A stretch of DNA of 64,000 bases from an actinobacterium LLX17 (GTDB lineage: Bacteria; Actinomycetota; Actinomycetes; Propionibacteriales; Nocardioidaceae), in contig KI301992.1 in assembly GCA_000471045.1 (NCBI GenBank), forward strand, positions 1,264,069-1,328,068, written 5' to 3'. The notes below the pieces were generated by a model. It made no database searches, was not told the DNA's origin, and saw only the letters and a program-made list of their open reading frames with translations. Positions 53,395 to 62,501 of this stretch are shown piece after piece (the first letter of the stretch is position 1; every line of letters begins with the position of its first letter). The position numbers and the translations under genes are program-made.

Positions 53395-54475
53395 CGAGCC
53401 TCGCCCCGCGGGACGGCCAGCGCCACGACCAGTGCGGCCCCCACAGGTAGGCCGCTTCGGGGGCGACGTCGGCGCCGAGCGGCAGAGCGACGAGCACCGC
53501 CGCGAGCACGATCGACACCGCGAGCGCAGCACTTCGCGCCGGCCGCCAGACGGCCGCTGCCGTCATCGCGACGGTCAATGTCAGGAGCGGCAGACCGTGG
53601 GCCGCGCCGGCCAGCTCGGCGATCCCTGGATGCGCGAACGCCTCGACGAGCGCCGCGGCCGCAGCCACGAGCAGGACGGCACCGGTCGTGACAAACGTGA
53701 TCGTCGACGTGACGACCTGGCGACCGATGAGCGCCACCAGGCCGACGGCGACACCGACCAGCGCGGTGACCAGCAGCGCCCAGAAGAACCGCCCGCCCAC
53801 GTCGACGACGGCATGAGTCACGGCCACGACCGTCGGCACGACCGCGAACCCGGCCGCGACCTGCACCGACGCGAGGTCGGACCCGAGATGACGACGACCC
53901 ACCGGCACGACGGCCAGCGCGAACCCGAGCAGGAGGACCAGAAGGATCGAGCACACCACCCAGGCCGGCGCCCCGTCGAGACCGAGCAGTCCCGCCCCCC
54001 AGGCGGCCATCACGTCGGCCAGGGTCAGCCCGGCCGTGACGGCGCCCAGGGCCTCAGCCGATCCGCGCAGGCCACGGTGCGCCGCCCAGAAGGTGGCGCC
54101 ACCGGCCGAGGCGGTGATGAGCGCGAGGATCGCCGCGCGACCGCCGACGCCGACGACCCCCCAGGCGAACGAGACGAAGATGATGCCGGCCACCACGAGG
54201 AACGCCGCACCCAGTCCCAGCAGGACGGACCCGGTCGTCAAGCCGCCCGACGGTGTCACAGGTGTGGGCGGAGCGGGCCGCGGCATCGGCGGCATCGGCG
54301 GCATGACCGGCGTGCTCGCCCGGACCGTCCCGACCAGGTCGTCCAGCGCGGTCAGGTGCCGCCAGATCTCCGGGATGGCCGCGTGACCGAGGTCGAGCTG
54401 ACAGTGGGGACAGCGCGGCTGCCCGTCGATGGCCCCCCGACAGGCCGGGCACGCGTGCGTGTCGGCGTAGTGCAC
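53391..54475 (-). CDS. Zinc-ribbon multi-pass membrane protein with apparent frameshift near its 3' end
   Basis: Begins with a double zinc ribbon, CPAC at residues 9-12 and CPHC at 22-25, a Pro-rich linker, then about ten membrane segments. As read, the frame leaves its sensible course after PEAAYLWG at a run of five G (plus-strand C, 53438-53442) and continues as non-membrane Arg-rich sequence to 52766. One extra G gives LWGAALVVALAVPRGEAR and a TGA at 53391 that overlaps the next start. So either the gene is genuinely frameshifted or the run was miscounted. Start GTG is 4 bases after the methyltransferase stop. Confidence 0.6.
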
Positions 54476-54479
54476 GCCG

Positions 54480-55643
54480 TCACCCTGTCGTGTCCAGCCC
54501 CACCCTGTCCAGAATCGCGACGCACTCGACGTGGTGGGTCATGGGGAACAGGTCGAACGCGCGGAGGCCCACGAGCTGGTAGCCGCGGGCGGCGAACGAG
54601 GCGAGGTCGCGGGCGAGGGCCGCGGGGTCGCACGCGACGTAGACGATGCGCCGGGCGCCTAGCCCCACGATCGCCGGGAGCGCCTTCTTCGCGCCGGTGC
54701 GCGGCGGGTCGAGGACGACGACGTCGACCGGGCCCTCGAGACCGGGGGCCACGCGCTCGGTGGCGCCCGGCCGGATCGCGACCTGGGGCAGCCCCGCCAG
54801 GTTGGTGCGGGAGTCGCTCACCCCGCCGCGGTCCCACTCGACGACGTCGACCCGGCCTGTCTCGCCCACGGCATCGGCGAGGAAGGCGCTGAACAGGCCG
54901 ACCCCGGCGTACAGGTCGACGACGTGCTCGCCGGGCTGGAGGTCCGCGCCCGCGAGCACGGCGTCGACCAGCGTCTCGGCGGCCCGCGGGTGCACCTGCC
55001 AGAAGCCGGAACCGGTCACCCGGAAGTCGTGGTCGTGGACGCGCTCGACGACGTGGTCGTCCGGTGACGCGGGGCGGCCGTCCACGACCGTGAGGCGGTC
55101 ACCGGTGGACGACACGATCGTCTCGACCGATCCCGCCTCCCAGCGACGGTCATGCACGGGCGGCAGGTCGGGATGAGCGATCGGGCAGTGGTCGACCGGC
55201 ACGATGTCGTGGGACCGGTGCGCGCGGAGTCCCGGACGTCCGTCCGCGTCGACGGTCCAGCGAACCCGGGTGCGCCACCCGAGCTCGGGGCCCACTCCTT
55301 CGACCTCACCGTCCCAGGGCAGGCCGGCCAGGCGGCGCAGCTGCTCACGCACCACGTCGCCGAGGAGACGGCGCTGGGCGGCGGGGTCGACGTGCTGGAA
55401 GTCGCAACCACCGCAACGGCCGGGACCAGACCACGGACACGGCGGCTCGACCCGGTCGGGCGACGCCTCGAGCACCTCGACGGCGTCGGCACGCAGGAAG
55501 GACTTCTGCCGGTCCGTGATGCGGATCCGCACCGTCTCCCCCGGAAGCGTGTGCCGCACGAAGACGACCTGCCCGTCCATCCGCGCGACGCAGTGGCCCC
55601 CGTGGGCGACGGGGCCCACCTCAACAATCGGAAGATCACTCAT
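54480..55643 (-). CDS. TRAM-domain class I SAM-dependent RNA methyltransferase (TrmA/RlmD family)
   Basis: A 387-residue enzyme that would methylate C5 of uracil in rRNA or tRNA. Residues 1-60 are a TRAM RNA-binding domain. A [4Fe-4S] motif follows: CPWSGPGRCGGCDFQHV. The SAM site is VVDLYAGVGLFSAFLADA, LDPPRTGA holds the active-site loop, and the nucleophile is in YVACDPAALARDL. ATG at 55643 is chosen since the upstream codons belong to a duplicated fragment. Its start overlaps the stop of a 36-codon microORF. The exact target nucleotide cannot be told. Confidence 0.9.
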   Translation of the reverse strand: MSDLPIVEVGPVAHGGHCVARMDGQVVFVRHTLPGETVRIRITDRQKSFLRADAVEVLEASPDRVEPPCPWSGPGRCGGCDFQHVDPAAQRRLLGDVVREQLRRLAGLPWDGEVEGVGPELGWRTRVRWTVDADGRPGLRAHRSHDIVPVDHCPIAHPDLPPVHDRRWEAGSVETIVSSTGDRLTVVDGRPASPDDHVVERVHDHDFRVTGSGFWQVHPRAAETLVDAVLAGADLQPGEHVVDLYAGVGLFSAFLADAVGETGRVDVVEWDRGGVSDSRTNLAGLPQVAIRPGATERVAPGLEGPVDVVVLDPPRTGAKKALPAIVGLGARRIVYVACDPAALARDLASFAARGYQLVGLRAFDLFPMTHHVECVAILDRVGLDTTG

Positions 55644-55746
55644 GAAGTCCGCCCCGTCGGTCACGCGTGCGCGGAGCGCACCATCCAGCACCGTGAGCGA
55701 CGGGACCGACCTCCACGATCGGCAGATCACTCCACGCGCCACTCAT
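55636..55746 (-). CDS. 36-codon microORF, degenerate duplicate of the methyltransferase 5' end
   Basis: MSGAWSDLPIVEVGPVAHG opens this frame and mirrors MSDLPIVEVGPVAHGGHCVAR of the next gene; DNA from 55694-55732 aligns closely with 55601-55640. The ATG overlaps the aldo/keto reductase stop (ATGA), and its TGA overlaps the methyltransferase start (ATGAGTGA). It most likely arose by partial tandem duplication of the old gene start. It may now act as a coupled leader, or be a harmless relic. Confidence 0.5.
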   Translation of the reverse strand: MSGAWSDLPIVEVGPVAHGAGWCAPRTRDRRGGLHE

Positions 55747-56711
55747 GGCGCGTAGGTGGTGTAGGACTGCGTCGGCGCACCGATGCGGTTCAGGGCGGCG
55801 AGGTCGTCGGGGTCGGGCTCCCACGCGGCGGCGGCCACGTTGGCGGCGACCTGGTCGGGTCGGGAGACGCCGGCGATGACGCTGCTGACGGCGGGTTGCG
55901 CCGCCAGGCCCCCCATCGCCACCTGCAGGAGGGTCAGGTCACGGTCGGCGGCGTACTGCTCCAGCGCCTCGACACGGTCCCAGTCGGCGCCGGCGAGGCG
56001 CTGGGCCTGCCCGTCCAGCGCCAGCCGGGTGCCGTCCGGTGCTGCCTCGCCGCGTCGGTACTTGCCGGTCAGCAGACCGTAGGCAAGGGGGAAGTACGGC
56101 AGGATGCCGACGTCGAGCGCCTCGCAGGCGGGCGCGAGCTCGACCTCGGCGGTGCGGTTGTAGAGCGAGTACTCGTTCTGGGCGGTCGCGAATCGGGGCA
56201 GGTCGGCGGCGCGGGAGCGCCAGTCGGCGTCCACGACCTGCCAGGCCTGCAGGTTGGAGCAGCCGATCGCCCGGACCAGACCCGCCTCGACGAGCTCGCC
56301 GAGTGCTCCCAGCGTCTCGTCGATCGGTGTGGACGGGTCCGGGGTGTGCAGCTGGTAGAGGTCGACGTGGTCGGTGCCCAAGCGGCGGAGGCTGGCCTCG
56401 ATCGCGGTGCGCACGTAGGTCGCCGAGCCGCGACGTCCCCCGTCGTCGCCGTTGACCCCTCGCATGTCCATCCCGAACTTGGTCGCGACGACGGCCTGCT
56501 CGCGGCGGCCCTTCAGCGCCGCCCCGAGGAGCTCCTCGCTGGCGCCCGTGCCGTAGGTGTCGGCGGTGTCGAAGAAGGTGACTCCGGCGTCGAGCGCCGC
56601 GTCGACGACGGCCCGTGTGGCGTCGACATCGATGCGTGTGCCGAACGCGTTGCAGCCGATGCCGACCGCCGAGACCTGAATCCCGCTGTGCCCGAGCCTG
56701 CGCGTCATCAT
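55743..56711 (-). CDS. Aldo/keto reductase
   Basis: A 322-residue NADPH-dependent oxidoreductase of the AKR fold. The active-site aspartate and tyrosine are in FFDTADTYGTG, the lysine in VVATKFGM and the histidine in VDLYQLHTPD; IGCSNLQAWQV and ALDVGILPYFPLAYGLLTGKY are later barrel blocks, and SSVIAGVSRPDQVAANV binds cofactor. Substrate is unknown. Start ATG at 56711 lies 7 bases after a TAGGCT box. It leads an operon with the microORF and methyltransferase and is divergent from secDF. Confidence 0.93.
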   Translation of the reverse strand: MMTRRLGHSGIQVSAVGIGCNAFGTRIDVDATRAVVDAALDAGVTFFDTADTYGTGASEELLGAALKGRREQAVVATKFGMDMRGVNGDDGGRRGSATYVRTAIEASLRRLGTDHVDLYQLHTPDPSTPIDETLGALGELVEAGLVRAIGCSNLQAWQVVDADWRSRAADLPRFATAQNEYSLYNRTAEVELAPACEALDVGILPYFPLAYGLLTGKYRRGEAAPDGTRLALDGQAQRLAGADWDRVEALEQYAADRDLTLLQVAMGGLAAQPAVSSVIAGVSRPDQVAANVAAAAWEPDPDDLAALNRIGAPTQSYTTYAP

Positions 56712-56718
56712 GAGGAGG

Positions 56719-56724
56719 AGCCTA
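56719..56724 (-). promoter_or_regulatory. Probable -10 box for leaderless aldo/keto reductase gene
   Basis: Minus-strand TAGGCT ends 7 bases before ATG at 56711. Confidence 0.55.
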
Positions 56725-56789
56725 CGGCGGGGGTGCCGGGCCGTGGGCGGCCGACAGCACGGCGGGGGTGCGGCAGATACCGCTGCCGT

Positions 56790-56795
56790 ATGCTC
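56790..56795 (+). promoter_or_regulatory. Possible -10 box for secDF, with adjoining dyad
   Basis: TATGCT lies 32 bases before the secDF start. Directly before it CGGCAG-N6-CTGCCG (56772-56789) forms a 6-bp inverted repeat that could be an operator. Confidence 0.4.
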
Positions 56796-56827
56796 GCCCC
56801 GACCGTCCGAGCCGCGCGCGGCCATCC

Positions 56828-59170
56828 ATGACCGACGAAAGCCGTTCGATGAATCTGCGAGCTCCCTTCTGGCGCGCCCTCGCCGCGCTGGTAGTCCTGG
56901 CCGGCGCGTTCGCGCTCGTCCTCACCCAGTCCGCCAAGCTCGGTCTCGACCTGCGTGGTGGCACGCAGATCGTGCTGGAGACCCAGGACTCCGAGCGGGT
57001 GGAGGCCGACGCCGAGTCGACCGACCGGGCGCTCGAGGTCCTGCGGGGTCGAGTCGACGCGATCGGCGTCGCCGAGCCGACGCTGACCCGCTCCGGTGAG
57101 CGTCGCATCATCATCGAGCTGCCCGACCTGCAGGACCCGGCCAAGGCCGCCGAGGTCATCGGCGCCACCGCGCAGCTCAACTTCCACCAGGTGCTGGGCC
57201 CGGCCGACCCGGCGCAGCCGGCACCGGAGGGACAGCTCGTGCTGCCCGACGAGGACGGCGTTCCGACCCTGCTGGGTCCCACGCAGCTCGACGGTGACGG
57301 TGTCTCCGACGCGGCCGCCGTGTACGACAGCCAGTCCAACCGGTGGACCGTCAACGTCGACTTCACCGGTGAGGGCCGCAGCGGCTGGCAGTCGCTCGTC
57401 GCGTCGGCCTGCGCCGTCGGTCCGGGTGTCGGGCGTGTCGGCATCGTGCTGGACGACAAGATCATCTCCTCCCCCGCCGTCCAGCCGGACCTGTGTGCCT
57501 CCGGCGGCGGCAGCACCACGTCGATCACCGGCAGCTTCACCCAGGAGACGTCGCAGGACCTGGCGCTGCTGATCAAGGGCGGCGCGCTGCCCGTGCCGGT
57601 CGAGACGATCGAGCAGCGGACCGTCGGCGCGACCCTCGGTGAGGCCGCCATCGAGGCATCGATCGAGGCCGCCATCATCGGCATCATCCTCACGGGCCTG
57701 TTCATCGTCCTCGTCTACCGCCTGCTCGGCTTCCTGGCGACGCTGGCGCTCGCGTCGTACGCCCTCATCTCGTTCGGCCTGCTGCTGGCCATCGGTGCCA
57801 CGTTGACGTTGCCCGGCCTCGCCGGTTTCGTGCTCGCCGTCGGACTCGCGATCGACGCCAACGTCCTCGTGTTCGAGCGTGCCCGCGAGGAGTACGCCGA
57901 GGCCAAGGACAAGGGCCTGGCGCCTGCGGTGACGTCCGGGTTCTCGAAGGCGTGGTCGGCCATCATCGACTCCAACGTCACGACCCTCATCGCCGCCGCC
58001 CTGCTGTTCTACTTCGCCTCCGGTCCGGTCAAGGGCTTCGGCGTCACCCTGTCGATCGGTGTCGTCGCCTCGATGATCTCGGCGCTCGTCATCGCCCGCG
58101 TGCTGGCCGACTTCGCCGTGCGTCGCTCGGTCGTGAAGAAGCGTCCGGCCGTCTCGGGCATCGCGTCCCACGGCGCGCTCCGTCGCCGGCTCGACGAGCG
58201 CCCGCCCAGCCTGATGCGCCGCAGCGGCACGTGGCTCATCGTCACGCTGCTCGTGGCGGTGGTCTCGATCGGCGGCATCGTGATCCGGGGCCTCGACCTC
58301 GGTGTCGAGTTCACCGGTGGTCGCCTGCTGGAGTTCTCGACGACGGAGACGGTCGACGTCGAGGACGCCCGTAGCGCCCTCGCCGACGCCGGATTCCCCC
58401 GCGCCGTCGTGCAGGAGTCGTCCAGCGACGGCGAGAGCGAGAACATCTCGGTCCGCGTCGAGCAGGTCACCGACGCCGAGGCCGAGGAGATCCGCGAGGC
58501 TGTGGCCACCGTGGGTGGCGACGCGACGGTGGAGCGCAACGAGCAGCTGACCGCCAGCCTGGGCGAGGAGCTGCGCAACAAGGCGCTCATCGCCTTCGCC
58601 ATCGCGGTCGCGGCCCAGATGATCTACCTCGCCTGGCGATTCCGTTGGACCTACGCCCTCTCGGCGCAGCTCTCGATGGCGTCGGTCGTGCTGACCGTCA
58701 TCGGCATCTTCGCCTGGTGGGGCAAGCCGATCGACGGCGTGTTCCTGGCCGCCGTGCTGTCGATCATCGGCCTGGCGGTCAACGACACGATCGTCATCTT
58801 CGACCGCATCCGAGAACATCGCAGCGAGGACCGCGACAAGCCGCTGCGCGACGTCGTCAACGGCGCGATCGTCAACACGTTGCCGCGAACCGTCAACACG
58901 GGTCTGGGCGCGATCTTCATCCTCGCGGCCTTGGCGTTCCTCGGCGGCGACACGTTGAAGGACTTCGCGATCGCCCTGATCCTGGGTCTGTCGATCGGCA
59001 TCCTGTCGACCATCTTCACCGCATCGGCCCTGGCGATCCTGCTCGAGGAGCGCTTCCCCGACCGTCCGGACGCGGAGAAGAAGGTCCACGACCCGTATGC
59101 GCACATCGAGAGCGGGAAGGACCTGCCGCCCGAGAGCGGGCCGCCCAACCCGTCGGGTGCCGTGATCTAG
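56828..59170 (+). CDS. secDF: Fused protein translocase subunit SecDF
   Basis: A 780-residue proton-driven RND-type factor that helps the Sec system release exported proteins. The SecD part has LGLDLRGGTQIVLE, the large P1 ectodomain and VGLAIDANVLVFERAREEY; the SecF part begins near residue 460 with LDLGVEFTGG and holds GLAVNDTIVIFDRIREH. Twelve membrane segments are expected. It stands alone, away from any yajC or secD/secF genes, so it may be an extra copy like the SecDF of Streptomyces. ATG at 56828 is preferred; ATG at 56849 is possible. Confidence 0.93.
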   Translation: MTDESRSMNLRAPFWRALAALVVLAGAFALVLTQSAKLGLDLRGGTQIVLETQDSERVEADAESTDRALEVLRGRVDAIGVAEPTLTRSGERRIIIELPDLQDPAKAAEVIGATAQLNFHQVLGPADPAQPAPEGQLVLPDEDGVPTLLGPTQLDGDGVSDAAAVYDSQSNRWTVNVDFTGEGRSGWQSLVASACAVGPGVGRVGIVLDDKIISSPAVQPDLCASGGGSTTSITGSFTQETSQDLALLIKGGALPVPVETIEQRTVGATLGEAAIEASIEAAIIGIILTGLFIVLVYRLLGFLATLALASYALISFGLLLAIGATLTLPGLAGFVLAVGLAIDANVLVFERAREEYAEAKDKGLAPAVTSGFSKAWSAIIDSNVTTLIAAALLFYFASGPVKGFGVTLSIGVVASMISALVIARVLADFAVRRSVVKKRPAVSGIASHGALRRRLDERPPSLMRRSGTWLIVTLLVAVVSIGGIVIRGLDLGVEFTGGRLLEFSTTETVDVEDARSALADAGFPRAVVQESSSDGESENISVRVEQVTDAEAEEIREAVATVGGDATVERNEQLTASLGEELRNKALIAFAIAVAAQMIYLAWRFRWTYALSAQLSMASVVLTVIGIFAWWGKPIDGVFLAAVLSIIGLAVNDTIVIFDRIREHRSEDRDKPLRDVVNGAIVNTLPRTVNTGLGAIFILAALAFLGGDTLKDFAIALILGLSIGILSTIFTASALAILLEERFPDRPDAEKKVHDPYAHIESGKDLPPESGPPNPSGAVI

Positions 59171-59173
59171 GAG

Positions 59174-61828
59174 TCAGTGACCGGCGTCGTGCCAGGTGTC
59201 GCCGACGCCGACCGAGACGTCGAGCGGCACCGAGAGGTCGGCGGCCGCGGCCATCTGCTCGCGCACGAGCTGCTCGAGCGGCTCACGCTCGCCGGCCGCG
59301 ACCTCGAGCACCAGCTCGTCGTGCACCTGCAGCAGCATGCGGGAGCGCAGACCGGACGCGGCGAGCTCGCGCTGGACCCCGAGCATCGCGACCTTGATGA
59401 TGTCGGCCGCCGAGCCCTGGATGGGCGCGTTGAGCGCCATGCGCTCGGCGATGTCGCGGCGCTGCCGGTTGTCGCTGGTGAGGTCGGGCAGGTAGCGGCG
59501 ACGACCGAGGATCGTGGCCGTGAACCCGGTCTGGCGGGCCTCGTCGACGACCCCGCGCAGGTAGTCGCGCACGCCGCCGAAGGTCTCGAAGTAGTCGTCC
59601 ATCAGGACCTGGGCCTCGGCCGGCGTGATGCCCAGCTGCTGACCCAGGCCGTACGGCGACAGTCCGTAGGCGAGGCCGTAGTTCATCGCCTTGATGCGAG
59701 CGCGCAGGCCGCCGTCGATCTGGTCGGCGGGCCGGTCGAAGACCTTGGCGGCCATGACGGTGTGGAAGTCGTGGCCCGACCGGAACGCCTCGATGAGTCC
59801 GGCGTCCTCCGACAGGTGCGCCATGATGCGCATCTCGATCTGGCTGTAGTCGGCCGTCAGCAGGGTCTCGTACCCCTCGCCGACCCGGAACGCCTCGCGG
59901 ATGCGGCGTCCCGACTCGGTGCGGATGGGGATGTTCTGCAGGTTCGGGTCGAACGAGCTGAGGCGTCCCGTGGCCGCGATGGTCTGGGCGTAGGTGGTGT
60001 GGATGCGCCCGTCGGCCGCGATGGTCTTCTGCAGGCCCTCGACGGTCTGCCGCAGCCGGGTCACGTCGCGGTGGGCCAGCAGGTGCGCCAGGAACGGGTG
60101 CTCGGTCTTGGCGAACAACGACTGCAGGGCGTCGGCGTCGGTGGTGTAGCCGGTCTTGGTCTTCTTGGTCTTGGGCATGCCCAGCTCGTCGAACAGCACG
60201 GCCTGCAGCTGCTTGGGCGAGCCGAGGTTGACCTCGCGTCCGATGACGTCGTACGCCTCCTGCGCCGCGGCGAGCATGCGCTCGGTGAACTCGGCGTGCA
60301 GAACGTCGAGGTGCGCGACGTCGATGGCGATGCCGACCTGCTCCATCGTGCGCAGCACGCCGATGAGCGGCAGCTCGACGGAGTCGAGGAGTGACAGCGA
60401 CTCGCTGGCCTCGAGCTCGGCGCGCAGGACCTGCCAGAGGTCGAGCGTCGCGCGGGCGCGCTGCACGGCGGTGTCGCTGCCGGTGGCGTCGTCGAAGCTG
60501 AGCTGTCCGGAGTCCTCGCTGGCGACGAGCTCGCGCTTGAGGTAGCGCAGCGTGAGGTCGGCGAGGTCGTAGGCGCGCTGGTCGGGCCGGATCAGGTAGG
60601 TGGCGATGGCGGTGTCGGCGACGAGCCCGTCGACCGTCCAGCCCTGCGCGGCCAGCGCGTGCAGCTGGCCCTTCGCGTCGTGGAGCACCTTGGGACGGTC
60701 GGCGTCGGCGAGCCACCGCGCCAGGGCCTGCTCGTCGGCGGGCTCCAGCGTGTCGACCTCGAGCCACACGGCGCGACCGTCGGCCGTGGCGATCGCGAGC
60801 GCCTCGGCCCGGGCACCGACGGGCGTGGTGGGACCCACGACCTCGAGTCCCACGGTTCCCTCGGTGGCGTCGAGCCACTGCCCCAGTGCGCCGGCGGCGG
60901 GCGCGGCGATCTCGATGTCGACCGACGACTCGGCCTCGGTGGTCTCGTCTCCCCCGCCCAGGTAGCTGAACAGGCGGTCGCGCAAGGCGGCGAACTCCAG
61001 GGAGTCGAAGACCTGGTGGATCGCGTCGCGGTTCCACTGCGTGCTGAAGGCCAGGTCGGCCGGGCCGCCGTCGAGCTCGAGATCGCGGACCAGGGCGTTG
61101 ATGCGCCGGTTGCGCAGCACGGAGTCGAGGTGCTCGCGCAGGCTGGCGCCCGCCTTGCCAGGCACGGAGTCGACGTCGGCCACGAGTGCTTCGAGCGAGC
61201 CATAGCCGGTGATCCACTTGGCGGCGGTCTTGGGTCCCACACCGGGGACACCGGGGAGGTTGTCGCTGGTCTCGCCGACCAGCGCGGCGAGCTCGGGGTA
61301 CTGCGCGGGCACGACCCCGTACTTCTCGGTGACCGACTCGGGCGTCATGCGTGCGAGGTCGGACACCCCCTTGCGCGGGTACAGCACGGTGGTCTGGTCG
61401 GTGACGAGCTGCAGGGCGTCGCGGTCGCCGGTGCAGATGAGGACCTGCATGCCGGCCTCCTCCGCCTCACGGGTGAGGGTGCCGATGATGTCGTCGGCCT
61501 CGAAGCCATCCTTCTCGAAGGTGCGGATGCCGAGGGCGTCGAGCACCTCCTTGATGAGGGGCACCTGGCTCTTGAACTCGTCGGGACTCTTGCTGCGGTT
61601 GCCCTTGTAGTCGGGGTACTCCGCAGAGCGGAACGTCTGGCGCGAGACGTCGAACGCCACAGCGACGTGCGTGGGCTGCTCGTCGCGCAGCACGTTGATC
61701 AGCATCGAGGTGAACCCGAAGACCGCATTGGTGTGCTGTCCCGTGGTGGTCGCGAAGTTCTCGACCGGGAGAGCGAAGAAGGCACGGTAGGCCACCGAGT
61801 GGCCGTCGATCAGCAACAGTCGTTCCAC
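59174..61828 (-). CDS. polA: DNA polymerase I
   Basis: Fills gaps in DNA repair and removes Okazaki primers. Residues 1-290 are the 5'-3' exonuclease (LLLIDGHSVAYRAFFAL, VPGVGPKTAAKWI). The middle domain lacks the DxE proofreading motif, so 3'-5' exonuclease activity is absent, as usual in actinobacteria. The polymerase domain has motif A TADYSQIEMRIMAHLS, the O-helix RIKAMNYGLAYGLSPYGL and motif C LLQVHDELVLE. GTG at 61828 is chosen because a TAGGGT box ends 7 bases upstream and overlaps the earlier GTG at 61837; 884 residues. Confidence 0.96.
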   Translation of the reverse strand: MERLLLIDGHSVAYRAFFALPVENFATTTGQHTNAVFGFTSMLINVLRDEQPTHVAVAFDVSRQTFRSAEYPDYKGNRSKSPDEFKSQVPLIKEVLDALGIRTFEKDGFEADDIIGTLTREAEEAGMQVLICTGDRDALQLVTDQTTVLYPRKGVSDLARMTPESVTEKYGVVPAQYPELAALVGETSDNLPGVPGVGPKTAAKWITGYGSLEALVADVDSVPGKAGASLREHLDSVLRNRRINALVRDLELDGGPADLAFSTQWNRDAIHQVFDSLEFAALRDRLFSYLGGGDETTEAESSVDIEIAAPAAGALGQWLDATEGTVGLEVVGPTTPVGARAEALAIATADGRAVWLEVDTLEPADEQALARWLADADRPKVLHDAKGQLHALAAQGWTVDGLVADTAIATYLIRPDQRAYDLADLTLRYLKRELVASEDSGQLSFDDATGSDTAVQRARATLDLWQVLRAELEASESLSLLDSVELPLIGVLRTMEQVGIAIDVAHLDVLHAEFTERMLAAAQEAYDVIGREVNLGSPKQLQAVLFDELGMPKTKKTKTGYTTDADALQSLFAKTEHPFLAHLLAHRDVTRLRQTVEGLQKTIAADGRIHTTYAQTIAATGRLSSFDPNLQNIPIRTESGRRIREAFRVGEGYETLLTADYSQIEMRIMAHLSEDAGLIEAFRSGHDFHTVMAAKVFDRPADQIDGGLRARIKAMNYGLAYGLSPYGLGQQLGITPAEAQVLMDDYFETFGGVRDYLRGVVDEARQTGFTATILGRRRYLPDLTSDNRQRRDIAERMALNAPIQGSAADIIKVAMLGVQRELAASGLRSRMLLQVHDELVLEVAAGEREPLEQLVREQMAAAADLSVPLDVSVGVGDTWHDAGH

Positions 61829-61835
61829 GCCGCCC

Positions 61836-61841
61836 ACCCTA
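61836..61841 (-). promoter_or_regulatory. Probable -10 box for leaderless polA
   Basis: Minus-strand TAGGGT ends 7 bases before GTG at 61828 and contains part of the longer alternative start. Confidence 0.5.
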
Positions 61842-61849
61842 CGGGCGCG

Positions 61850-62449
61850 TCAGGACGAAAGGTGCGTGCCGTGGTGCCGACGCAAGGTGCGACGCACGGC
61901 GATCATCCGGCCGGTGGCCTGCGAGACCGTGCTGCGACTGGCGATGCGCGACCGCAAGGTGCTGGCGGAGATCGCCCGGAGCACCGCGACCTGGGTGAAC
62001 CCGACCTTGGTCAGGTAGCGCGCAGGCTCCCGGGCGGCGCTCGGGATCGCGGCCATGACGACCTCGCAGTTCTCGGCCTCGCCGTGGTCGGCCACGTTCG
62101 TCAGCAGCGCCCACGCCACCCCACGCCGACGGTGCTTCGACGACACGACCAGGTCGGTGACGACCAGGACCCGGGTCGGGCTGACAGGCGTGAGCGTGGT
62201 GATCATCGCGACGGTGGCCCCGACGACGCATCCGTCGATGAGGGCGACGCTGACGCGCTTGGTCGGGTTGTCGAGGTGGAAGGCCAGGGCCGTCGCGGCC
62301 TCGGGCGTCTCGGGACGGCTCCACATGCTGCTCTGGTGACCCGGCCCCGCCTCCTGGCCGGCACGCACGGCGTCGTCCCACAGCCCGGCGAGCTCGGACG
62401 CGTCCTCCAGCACGGCGTCGCGGACGACGACGTGGGGGCGGCTCGGCAT
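61850..62449 (-). CDS. GNAT family N-acetyltransferase
   Basis: A 199-residue acetyltransferase. RDAVLEDASELAGLWDDAV forms the first helix; the acetyl-CoA pyrophosphate loop is VVSSKHRRRGVAWALL, matching the R/Q-x-x-G-x-G/A pattern; REPARYLTKVGFTQV is the last core motif. The C-terminal 45 residues are basic and Ser/Arg-rich (STLRSRIASRSTVSQATGR), which may bind nucleic acid. Substrate unknown. ATG at 62449 lies 7 bases after TAGTCT. It is upstream of polA on the same strand. Confidence 0.85.
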   Translation of the reverse strand: MPSRPHVVVRDAVLEDASELAGLWDDAVRAGQEAGPGHQSSMWSRPETPEAATALAFHLDNPTKRVSVALIDGCVVGATVAMITTLTPVSPTRVLVVTDLVVSSKHRRRGVAWALLTNVADHGEAENCEVVMAAIPSAAREPARYLTKVGFTQVAVLRAISASTLRSRIASRSTVSQATGRMIAVRRTLRRHHGTHLSS

Positions 62450-62456
62450 GGGTGAC

Positions 62457-62462
62457 AGACTA
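62457..62462 (-). promoter_or_regulatory. Probable -10 box for leaderless GNAT gene
   Basis: Minus-strand TAGTCT ends 7 bases before ATG at 62449. Confidence 0.5.
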
Positions 62463-62501
62463 CGCGCTGCGAGTCCACGACGACCCACCGACGGGAGTCT
62501 C

